In this document: positions 1-5,383 of the stretch, in pieces
How the letters are laid out: each line of letters starts with the position of its first letter
Numbering within the stretch: position 1 is the first letter of the stretch
Assembly (NCBI GenBank): GCA_022428185.1
Contig: JAKMCZ010000113.1
Location: 1 to 5,383, forward strand
Direction: 5' to 3'
Length of the DNA: 5,383 bases
Source: Alphaproteobacteria bacterium
GTDB taxonomy: Bacteria > Pseudomonadota > Alphaproteobacteria > RS24
The notes under the pieces: model-generated
What the model saw: only the letters and a program-made list of their open reading frames with translations
The model's database searches: none
Told to the model about the DNA's origin: nothing
Program-made: the position numbers and the translations under genes

Positions 1-113
1 AACATAAAGCGATTGGCCCGTTCAAGCGGATCATTATTCAACGCCGCGCCCGAACCGGCGCAGCCTGCCAGACCGATGGCAAGGGTGACAATAAGTAGAG
101 TTTGACGATACAT
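1..113 (-). CDS. mlaA: MlaA/VacJ-type outer-membrane lipoprotein, N-terminal fragment (runs off left edge)
   Basis: Reading the minus strand from an ATG at 113 gives 37 open codons to the window edge. Residues 1-18 form a lipoprotein signal peptide: a short N-terminus with Arg3, a hydrophobic stretch (about residues 5-16), then the lipobox L-A-G-C with Cys18 as the lipidated residue. Ala19 follows, so there is no inner-membrane retention Asp at +2, which fits outer-membrane sorting. Residues 27-37 read NDPLERANRFM, which matches the opening signature of the MlaA family (E. coli has a DPLEGFNRTM-like stretch there). MlaA is the outer-membrane part of the Mla pathway, which removes misplaced phospholipids from the outer leaflet and passes them to MlaC. 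A Shine-Dalgarno sequence and a good promoter lie upstream. The gene is divergent from the methionine operon, with no evident functional link. Only the N-terminus is visible, so the family call rests on a short motif plus the lipobox. Confidence 0.82.
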   Translation of the reverse strand, partial: MYRQTLLIVTLAIGLAGCAGSGAALNNDPLERANRFM

Positions 114-124
114 GGCGTAACTTT

Positions 125-129
125 TCCTT
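125..129 (-). promoter_or_regulatory. Ribosome-binding site of the mlaA-like gene
   Basis: On the minus strand the bases read AAGGA, 11 bases before the ATG at 113. This is a reasonable Shine-Dalgarno sequence and supports that start codon. The lipoprotein signal peptide beginning exactly there supports it as well. Confidence 0.6.
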
Positions 130-140
130 AGATTGCCGAC

Positions 141-168
141 AATTTAGGCCTATTTGCCAACATGTCAA
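141..168 (-). promoter_or_regulatory. Predicted sigma-70-type promoter of the mlaA-like gene
   Basis: On the minus strand there is a perfect -35 box TTGACA (168 down to 163), a 16-base spacer, and a -10 box TAAATT (146 down to 141, four of six consensus matches). Transcription would start near 134, giving a leader of about 20 bases that contains the Shine-Dalgarno sequence. An imperfect dyad with arms TTTG/CAAA (153-156 and 166-169) overlaps the -35 box, but it is too weak to call an operator. The call rests on consensus match and position only. Confidence 0.55.
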
Positions 169-182
169 AGGCCACGCAACCG

Positions 183-195
183 GCCTGTCACAGGC
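183..195. repeat. 13-bp inverted repeat between the two divergent promoters
   Basis: GCCTGTCACAGGC is a perfect dyad: two 6-base arms around one central C at 189. It lies upstream of both predicted promoters, about 48 bases before the predicted start of the methionine operon and about 55 bases before that of the lipoprotein gene. Those are positions where an activator or a second regulator could bind. The arms are short, so chance is possible. I do not recognise it as the site of a known regulator. Confidence 0.35.
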
Positions 196-202
196 AATGG
201 GC

Positions 203-230
203 TTGACATATAAAGATATCTTTATATAAA
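203..230 (+). promoter_or_regulatory. Predicted sigma-70-type promoter of the arsR-metF-metH operon
   Basis: A perfect -35 box TTGACA lies at 203-208 and a -10 box TATAAA (five of six matches) at 225-230, with a 16-base spacer. Reading the -10 as ATAAAT at 226-231 gives a 17-base spacer. Transcription would start at about 236-238, next to the ATG at 239. It is the only clear promoter seen ahead of the three genes. A 20-bp palindrome fills the spacer and overlaps both boxes, so a protein bound there should block RNA polymerase. Confidence 0.7.
208..227. promoter_or_regulatory. Perfect 20-bp palindromic operator, probable binding site of the downstream ArsR-type regulator
   Basis: ATATAAAGATATCTTTATAT is its own reverse complement over all 20 bases, centred between 217 and 218. 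The symmetry stops at 207/228. It begins at the last base of the -35 box and ends inside the -10 box. AT-rich, roughly 20-bp dyads within the promoter are typical operators of dimeric ArsR-family winged-helix repressors, and the next gene encodes such a protein. The inferred role is negative autoregulation, and so control of metF and metH. I recall that ArsR-type regulators of methionine-cycle genes (SahR) bind AT-rich palindromes, but I cannot confirm that this exact sequence is their motif. Confidence 0.75.
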
Positions 231-238
231 TTAATGAT

Positions 239-1189
239 ATGGAAATCCTGCTATCAGCCCTGCGTGCCGCCGGTGAGCCGACGCGGCTTCGTATCCTAGC
301 CATTTTGGCTTTGGGAGAGTTGACCGTGTCGGAATTGACGCAAGTTTTGCGCCAAAGCCAGCCGCGTATTTCGCGGCATTTAAAGCTTCTGACCGATGCC
401 GGTTTAATTGTCCGTTATCCGGAAGGCTCTTGGGTGTTTTACCGCCTGCATGAGCGGGCTGATTTGAGCGATTTGCTGGGTGAGATTATTGCCAGCCTGC
501 CGGAAGATGACCATGACTTACAGCGCGACCGAGAGCGCCTTGCCGAAGTGCGTGCCGAACGCGCCGCACGTGCCGGACAATATTTTGCCGCCAATGCGGC
601 ACAATGGGACGATTTACGCGCCAACCATATTCCTGAAACCACAGTTGAAGACCGCATGGGTGATTTAATCGGCGGACGTGATATTGATCTGTTGGTTGAC
701 CTCGGCACCGGCACGGGTCGCATGCTGGAAATTTTTGGCCCGCGCGCGGCGCGCGCTGTCGGTTTTGATATCAGTCCCGATATGCTGACCATTGCGCGCG
801 CGAAGCTCGATGAATTAGCGGCTGAAAACTGTCAGGTGCGGCAGGGCGATTGCGCCAATGTGCCGTTGGAAGACAATGTCGCTGACATTGTGATTTTACA
901 TCAGGTGCTGCATTTTCTGGACGACCCACAGCGTGCGCTCAACGAAGCGGCTCGAATTGCGCGCCCGGGCGGGGCGGTGCTGGTGGCTGATTTTGGTCCG
1001 CATGAAATGGAAAGCCTGCGCGACGAGCACGCCCATCGCCGCCTCGGTTTTGCCGATGATGAAATGCACGATATGTTGCGCGCGGCGGGATTAACCCCAA
1101 CCGGCAGCGATATGCTGGCCGCCAAAGAAACGCCACTGACGGTGGCTATGTGGCAAGCCGATAAAACAACAAAAAGGGCTGTCCAATGA
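239..1189 (+). CDS. ArsR-family winged-helix regulator fused to a class I SAM-dependent methyltransferase domain
   Basis: This 316-residue protein has two domains. Residues 1-85 form an ArsR winged helix: EPTRLRIL (13-20) in the first helices, a recognition helix at about 41-55 (QPRISRHLKLL), and a wing at 58-70. A charged linker (about 86-125) leads to a Rossmann methyltransferase fold. Its glycine-rich motif I is VDLGTGTGRML (153-163), followed by an acidic residue in GFDIS (Asp177), QGD (202-204), HQVLHFLDDP (221-230) and PGG (243-245). The SAM/SAH-binding loop therefore looks intact. The ELCVCDL metal-binding motif of ArsR/SmtB sensors is replaced by ELTVSEL (27-33). The only cysteines are Cys198 and Cys205, both in the C-terminal domain, so classic metal sensing is unlikely. 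An in-frame TAA at 227-229 leaves ATG 239 as the only plausible upstream start, and the N-terminus fits the family. It heads the operon and overlaps metF by four bases. The inferred role is a repressor tuned by SAM or SAH, in the manner of SahR; a real methyltransferase activity is also possible. Confidence 0.88.
   Translation: MEILLSALRAAGEPTRLRILAILALGELTVSELTQVLRQSQPRISRHLKLLTDAGLIVRYPEGSWVFYRLHERADLSDLLGEIIASLPEDDHDLQRDRERLAEVRAERAARAGQYFAANAAQWDDLRANHIPETTVEDRMGDLIGGRDIDLLVDLGTGTGRMLEIFGPRAARAVGFDISPDMLTIARAKLDELAAENCQVRQGDCANVPLEDNVADIVILHQVLHFLDDPQRALNEAARIARPGGAVLVADFGPHEMESLRDEHAHRRLGFADDEMHDMLRAAGLTPTGSDMLAAKETPLTVAMWQADKTTKRAVQ
1174..1178 (+). promoter_or_regulatory. Ribosome-binding site of metF, inside the end of the regulator gene
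   Basis: AAGGG lies seven bases before the metF ATG at 1186, within the last codons of the upstream gene. In the metF frame a TAA at 1162-1164 is followed by no ATG, GTG or TTG before 1186, so this start is fixed. The ATGA overlap of stop and start suggests translational coupling. Confidence 0.55.
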
Positions 1190-2031
1190 CCGGCATTAGT
1201 TTTGAATTCTTTCCTCCCAAATCAGATGCGGCAGAGCAAAAGCTTTGGCAGGCCGTTGGTCGCCTTGCGCCTTTGCTACCAGATTTTGTCTCGGTGACTT
1301 ATGGCGCGGGCGGCTCGACGCGCGACCGCACCCATGCTTGCGTCAAACGCATTATCGACGACACGGCGTTGAAACCGGCGGCGCATCTAACCTGTGTTGC
1401 CGCGTCGAAAGCCGAAGTCGACAGCGTTATTGACGATTACACAGAGGCTGGGGTTCGCCATATTGTTGCCTTGCGCGGTGATATGCCCGATATGGGCGCG
1501 TTCAAAGCCCATGCTGACGGTTATGACGGCTCGGTGGAATTGGTCGCGGCTCTGGCGCAGCGGGGCGGGTTTGACATCACCGTCAGCGCCTATCCTGAAA
1601 AGCACCCTGAAAGTGCGTCACTGGCTGCCGATATTGATTTGCTGAAAGCCAAAATAGATGCGGGCGCGACCCGTGCGATTACGCAATTTGTATTCGATAC
1701 GCAGGCGCATTTGCGCTTTCGCGATGCGCTGGCCGATGCCGGTGTCACCATTCCGGTGATTGCCGGTATTATGCCAACAACCAATTTTGCCGGCGCCAGG
1801 CGCATGGCTGAAGCCTGCGGCGCGCATGTGCCGCAATGGTTGGCTGATGCCTATGTCGGGCTGGAAGACGATGCTGATACGCGCAAGCACATTGCCGCAT
1901 CAGTGGCTGTTGACCAGTGCCGCGAATTGATTGACGAAGGCTTCGGTCATTTGCATTTTTACACGCTCAATCAGGCTGATTTGACTTTTGCCGTATGCCG
2001 TATTTTGAAACTCGGCGCAGCGGCGAATTGA
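1186..2031 (+). CDS. metF: 5,10-methylenetetrahydrofolate reductase
   Basis: MetF reduces 5,10-methylene-THF to 5-methyl-THF in the cytoplasm with FAD and NAD(P)H, supplying the methyl group that MetH uses. The 281-residue protein is a single TIM-barrel domain. The start SFEFFPPK (5-12) carries the catalytic Glu7 (E. coli Glu28). Other residues lining the E. coli FAD and folate sites are present: Thr38 in VTYGAGGST, His67 in HLTC, ALRGD (95-99, Asp99 for E. coli Asp120), Tyr136 and His140 in AYPEKHPE, Asp149, Lys156, and Gln167 in ITQFVFD. The C-terminus has the family signature HFYTLNQ (257-263). It lacks about 20 N-terminal residues of the E. coli enzyme (296 residues), and an in-frame upstream stop shows this is real rather than a wrong start. 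The conserved flavin residues argue against a flavin-free MetF variant. It overlaps the regulator gene by four bases and is followed by metH after eight, so the three are almost certainly co-transcribed. Confidence 0.96.
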   Translation: MTGISFEFFPPKSDAAEQKLWQAVGRLAPLLPDFVSVTYGAGGSTRDRTHACVKRIIDDTALKPAAHLTCVAASKAEVDSVIDDYTEAGVRHIVALRGDMPDMGAFKAHADGYDGSVELVAALAQRGGFDITVSAYPEKHPESASLAADIDLLKAKIDAGATRAITQFVFDTQAHLRFRDALADAGVTIPVIAGIMPTTNFAGARRMAEACGAHVPQWLADAYVGLEDDADTRKHIAASVAVDQCRELIDEGFGHLHFYTLNQADLTFAVCRILKLGAAAN

Positions 2032-2034
2032 GGA
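2030..2034 (+). promoter_or_regulatory. Ribosome-binding site of metH, overlapping the metF stop codon
   Basis: GAGGA shares its first two bases with the metF TGA stop (2029-2031) and sits five bases before the metH ATG at 2040. Ribosomes ending metF would be placed on the metH start, which suggests coupled translation. An in-frame TTG at 2028 is a possible but much poorer start. Confidence 0.65.
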
Positions 2035-2039
2035 ATAAG

Positions 2040-5000
2040 ATGAGTTGGACACGCGACACACGCATTAGCGAACTTCCCAAGCTGACGGCTGACCGAATTT
2101 TGATTTTGGACGGCGCAATGGGCACCATGATTCAACGCTATAAGTTGGACGAGGCGGCATATCGCGGCGACCGCTTTGCTAATTACCACACCGATGTTGT
2201 GGGCAATAATGATTTGCTGTCGCTTACCCGACCTGATGTGGTGCGCGATATTCACACCGCTTATCTGGAGGCGGGCAGCGATATCGTTGAGACCAACACA
2301 TTTTCCTCGACCAATATTGCGCAGGCCGACTATGAGATGGAACATCTGGCCTATGAGTTGAACGTCAAGGGCGCAAAGCTGGCACGCCAGGCTTGTGATG
2401 CGCTGGAAGCAGCCGACCCGTCGCGTCCACGCTATGTGGCGGGGACGTTGGGGCCGACCAACCGAACCGCTTCCATATCGCCCGATGTTAATGACCCGGG
2501 TTTGCGCAATGTCACTTATGATGAATTGCGGGTGGCCTATGCCGAAGCGACGCGCGGTCTAATCGAAGGCGGCGCGGATATTATTCTGGTCGAAACCATA
2601 TTCGATACGCTGAACGCGAAAGCTGCTGTGCATGGCGTGCAAGATGTGTTTGAGGAAACCGGTATTCATCTGCCGATGATGATTTCAGGCACGATTACCG
2701 ATAAATCGGGGCGCACCTTATCCGGTCAAACGACCGAAGCGTTTTGGAACTCGCTGCGCCACGTCAAACCGTTTGCGGTTGGGCTGAATTGCGCGCTGGG
2801 CGCAGAAGAAATGCGTCCCTATGTGGCTGAGATTGCTCGCATCGCCGACACTAATATCTGCATTTACCCTAATGCCGGTCTGCCCAATGAATTTGGCGAG
2901 TATGACCAACTGGCTGAAGAAATGGCGGCGATTGTCGGCGAGTTTGCCGAGTCCGGTATGGTTAATATTCTGGGCGGGTGTTGCGGCACCACGCCCGAGC
3001 ATATTGAAGCAATTGGCATCGCGGCGGCAAAAAACGCGCCGCGCACCATTCCCCAAACGCCAAAGAATCTGCGCCTGTCGGGTCTTGAGCCGTTTACCAA
3101 AACCGATGATATCCCGTTCATCAATGTTGGTGAGCGAACCAATGTCACCGGCTCTGCGAAGTTTCGTAAGCTGATTACTGAAGGCGATTTCGATACGGCG
3201 CTTGATGTGGCGCGTCAGCAAGTTGAAAACGGTGCGCAAATTATCGACGTCAATATGGACGAGGGTATGCTGGACAGCGAGGCGGCGATGGTTCGCTTCT
3301 TAAATCTTGCGGCTACCGAACCGGATATCGCCAAAGTGCCGGTGATGATTGACAGTTCTAAATGGGAAATTATCGAAGCCGGTTTGAAATGTGTGCAGGG
3401 CAAATCGGTGGTCAATTCAATCTCGCTAAAAGAGGGCGAGGCGCTGTTTTTGGAACAAGCGCGCGCCTGTTTGCGCTATGGCGCGGCGGTGATTGTCATG
3501 GCGTTTGACGAAGACGGTCAAGCCGATACGGCGGCGCGCAAATTCGATATTTGTGCGCGCTCATATAAATTGCTGACCGAGACGGTCGGTTTTCCGCCTG
3601 AAGATATTATTTTCGATCCAAACATTTTCGCTGTCGCGACCGGTATAGAAGAACACGACAATTACGCGGTTGATTTCATTGATGCAACGCGGCGTATCCG
3701 TGAAGAATTACCCGGCGCGCATGTGTCGGGTGGCGTGTCCAATATCTCATTTTCGTTTCGCGGCAATGAGCCGGTGCGCGAAGCCATGCATTCGGCCTTT
3801 CTCTATCACGCGATTGGTGTCGGCATGGATATGGGCATTGTTAATGCCGGACAATTGGCGATTTACGAAGATATTGAGCCAAGCCTGAAACAAGCGGTGG
3901 AAGATGTGCTGCTCAATCGCCGTGCCGATGGCACTGATATGTTGCTCAAAGTGGCTGAGAAATATCGCGGTCAAGCAGGCGCGCAGCAAGAGGTCGATTT
4001 AAGCTGGCGCGAGGGCGATGTCGGCGCGCGGCTAACGCATGCGCTGGTCAATGGCCTTAGTGATTTCATCGAAGACGATACTGAAGAGGCGCGTCAACAA
4101 TTTGACCGTCCCTTGAATGTTATTGAAGGCCCGCTCATGGACGGCATGAACCGTGTCGGTGATTTATTCGGCGCGGGCAAAATGTTCTTGCCGCAAGTGG
4201 TGAAATCAGCGCGTGTGATGAAACGCGCTGTCGCTTATCTCGAGCCTTATATGGAAAAAGAAAAAGCGGCGTCGGGCGCAAAAAGCTTGTCCAAAGGCAA
4301 AATCTTGATGGCGACGGTGAAGGGTGATGTGCACGATATTGGCAAAAACATCGTTGGTGTTGTGTTGCAGTGCAATAATTTCGACGTGATTGATATGGGC
4401 GTCATGGTGCCCGCCAACGATATTATCGACAAGGCGGTTGAAGAAGAGGTCGATATTATCGGGTTAAGTGGCCTGATTACGCCGAGCCTTGACGAGATGT
4501 GTCATGTGGCGGCGGAAATGGAACGCCGCGGTCTCAATATTCCGCTGCTGATTGGCGGCGCGACGACCTCGAAAGTGCACACAGCGGTGAAAATCAATCC
4601 GAATTACGCCGCTGGTCAGACGGTTTATGTCACCGATGCCAGTCGGGCGGTGGGCGTCGCTAGTAATCTTTTGTCGGAGGAAAAAGGGCCGGATTATAAG
4701 GCTGAAATTCGTGCCGATTATGAGGCCATGGCTGAAGCGCATGCGCGCGGCCGCGCCGAAGATAAGCGCACGCCGATTGACGCGGCGCGGGCCAATGGCT
4801 TCGTGCCTGAAAACGGCCATCAGCCGGTCACGCCGCAATTCACCGGCACCAAGGTGTTTGATGATTATGACTTGGCTGAATTGCGCGATTATATTGATTG
4901 GACACCGTTCTTCCAAAGTTGGGATCTGCACGGTCGCTATCCGGCCATTTTGAGCGATGATGTGGTTGGCGAAGCTGCAAGCAGCCTGTTTAAAGATGCG

Positions 5001-5383
5001 CAGGAGATGCTCGACAAGATGATTGCCGAGAAATGGCTGACCGCCAAAGCTGTTATCGGCTTCTGGCCAGCGGCGCGCGATGGCGACGATATTATCGTGT
5101 TTGAAGATGACAGCCGCACGGTGGAGCGCACGCGCCTGCATACGCTGCGCCAGCAAATGCAAAAGCGTGACGGTCGCCCGAATATTGCGCTGGCCGATTT
5201 TGTTGCCGAAGGGGCAGATTATATTGGTGGCTTCGCTGTGACTACCGGGCACGGTGAGGATGATGTTGCCAAACGCTTTGAAGAAGCGGGGGATGATTAT
5301 TCGTCGATCATGTCGAAAGCGTTGGCCGACCGCTTGGCGGAAGCCTTTGCCGAGCGCATGCACCAGCGTGTCCGCACCGAGTT
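2040..5383 (+). CDS. metH: Cobalamin-dependent methionine synthase, C-terminus cut by the right window edge
   Basis: MetH moves the methyl group of 5-methyl-THF through cobalamin to homocysteine, giving methionine and THF. The 1114 visible codons are open throughout and cover the multidomain enzyme in order. The homocysteine domain (about 1-330) has LDGAMGTMIQ (23-32), ETNTF (84-88) and the zinc ligands Cys251, Cys314 and Cys315. The folate (pterin) domain (about 355-620) has INVGERTN (361-368) and GGVSNISFSFRG (564-575). A cap helix bundle (about 640-745) precedes the B12 domain (about 750-890), which has DVHDIGK with the cobalt ligand His765 and Asp763 (E. coli His759/Asp757), Ser810 in GLSGLITPS, and GGATTS (839-844). 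The reactivation domain starts near 905 and keeps Asp953 in IDWTPFF (E. coli Asp946, SAM-binding). Compared with E. coli (1227 residues), roughly 110-120 residues are missing, including the RPAPGYPA SAM-binding segment; this is the window edge, not a mutation. All catalytic domains sit in one chain. It is the last visible operon gene. Confidence 0.97.
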   Translation, partial: MSWTRDTRISELPKLTADRILILDGAMGTMIQRYKLDEAAYRGDRFANYHTDVVGNNDLLSLTRPDVVRDIHTAYLEAGSDIVETNTFSSTNIAQADYEMEHLAYELNVKGAKLARQACDALEAADPSRPRYVAGTLGPTNRTASISPDVNDPGLRNVTYDELRVAYAEATRGLIEGGADIILVETIFDTLNAKAAVHGVQDVFEETGIHLPMMISGTITDKSGRTLSGQTTEAFWNSLRHVKPFAVGLNCALGAEEMRPYVAEIARIADTNICIYPNAGLPNEFGEYDQLAEEMAAIVGEFAESGMVNILGGCCGTTPEHIEAIGIAAAKNAPRTIPQTPKNLRLSGLEPFTKTDDIPFINVGERTNVTGSAKFRKLITEGDFDTALDVARQQVENGAQIIDVNMDEGMLDSEAAMVRFLNLAATEPDIAKVPVMIDSSKWEIIEAGLKCVQGKSVVNSISLKEGEALFLEQARACLRYGAAVIVMAFDEDGQADTAARKFDICARSYKLLTETVGFPPEDIIFDPNIFAVATGIEEHDNYAVDFIDATRRIREELPGAHVSGGVSNISFSFRGNEPVREAMHSAFLYHAIGVGMDMGIVNAGQLAIYEDIEPSLKQAVEDVLLNRRADGTDMLLKVAEKYRGQAGAQQEVDLSWREGDVGARLTHALVNGLSDFIEDDTEEARQQFDRPLNVIEGPLMDGMNRVGDLFGAGKMFLPQVVKSARVMKRAVAYLEPYMEKEKAASGAKSLSKGKILMATVKGDVHDIGKNIVGVVLQCNNFDVIDMGVMVPANDIIDKAVEEEVDIIGLSGLITPSLDEMCHVAAEMERRGLNIPLLIGGATTSKVHTAVKINPNYAAGQTVYVTDASRAVGVASNLLSEEKGPDYKAEIRADYEAMAEAHARGRAEDKRTPIDAARANGFVPENGHQPVTPQFTGTKVFDDYDLAELRDYIDWTPFFQSWDLHGRYPAILSDDVVGEAASSLFKDAQEMLDKMIAEKWLTAKAVIGFWPAARDGDDIIVFEDDSRTVERTRLHTLRQQMQKRDGRPNIALADFVAEGADYIGGFAVTTGHGEDDVAKRFEEAGDDYSSIMSKALADRLAEAFAERMHQRVRTE

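Noticed and set aside
114..238. A SAM or SAH riboswitch ahead of the methionine operon.
   Set aside because: The predicted transcript start lies at about 236-238, so there is no leader RNA to fold, and I see no riboswitch core or terminator stem in the region. The palindrome sits in the promoter rather than in RNA.
234..297. An ATG at 234 just ahead of the regulator start.
   Set aside because: It is in a different frame and reaches a stop after about 20 codons, without a ribosome-binding site. It may be an upstream start by chance only.
34..303. An 89-codon minus-strand open frame crossing the control region.
   Set aside because: It runs through the divergent promoters and overlaps both the lipoprotein gene (in another frame) and the start of the regulator. 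The frame beginning at 113 carries a clear lipobox and MlaA signature instead.
2718..3239. A 173-codon minus-strand open frame inside metH.
   Set aside because: It is antisense to the zinc-binding and folate-domain coding region and shows no family motif, so it is a coding shadow.
4464..5363. A 299-codon open frame on the minus strand inside metH.
   Set aside because: It is wholly antisense to a conserved, intact metH reading frame. Its protein is low in recognisable motifs and rich in His/Arg/Ile as expected from antisense codons, and its openness follows from the scarcity of TTA, CTA and TCA codons in metH.
5050..5383. MetH lacking the RPAPGYPA segment, suggesting truncation.
   Set aside because: The frame is open to the last base of the window with no stop codon, so the missing end is due to the window boundary.

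Overview
The window looks like a chromosomal piece of an alphaproteobacterium. The basis is the family types: an ArsR-type regulator fused to a methyltransferase directly upstream of metF and metH, an arrangement I recall as typical of that class, plus a divergent outer-membrane lipoprotein gene and moderate GC content (mid-50s % by eye). No genus can be named from the sequence alone. I see no mobile elements, RNA genes, CRISPR repeats or broken genes.

Layout. Bases 1-113 (minus strand) are the first 37 codons of an MlaA/VacJ-type lipoprotein gene that runs off the left edge. Bases 114-238 are a divergent control region. It holds a minus-strand promoter for the lipoprotein gene, a 13-bp dyad between the two promoters, and a plus-strand promoter whose -35/-10 spacer is filled by a perfect 20-bp palindrome. 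Bases 239-5383 are a tightly packed plus-strand operon. First comes an ArsR-methyltransferase fusion regulator (239-1189). Next is metF, 5,10-methylenetetrahydrofolate reductase (1186-2031, 4-base ATGA overlap). Last is metH, cobalamin-dependent methionine synthase (from 2040, 8 bases after the metF stop), cut by the right edge after 1114 codons.

How it works together. MetF makes 5-methyltetrahydrofolate, and MetH uses it to methylate homocysteine to methionine, the precursor of S-adenosylmethionine (SAM). The first gene joins a DNA-binding winged helix to a domain with an intact SAM/SAH-binding loop, and it lacks the cysteine pair of metal-sensing ArsR proteins. The simplest reading is a one-component feedback regulator. 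It would bind the palindrome in its own promoter and adjust the whole operon to the level of SAM or S-adenosylhomocysteine (SAH). The palindrome, the promoter and the fusion are visible in the sequence; the ligand and the sign of regulation are inferred. The predicted transcript start lies within a few bases of the regulator's ATG and no ribosome-binding site precedes it, so this mRNA is probably leaderless.
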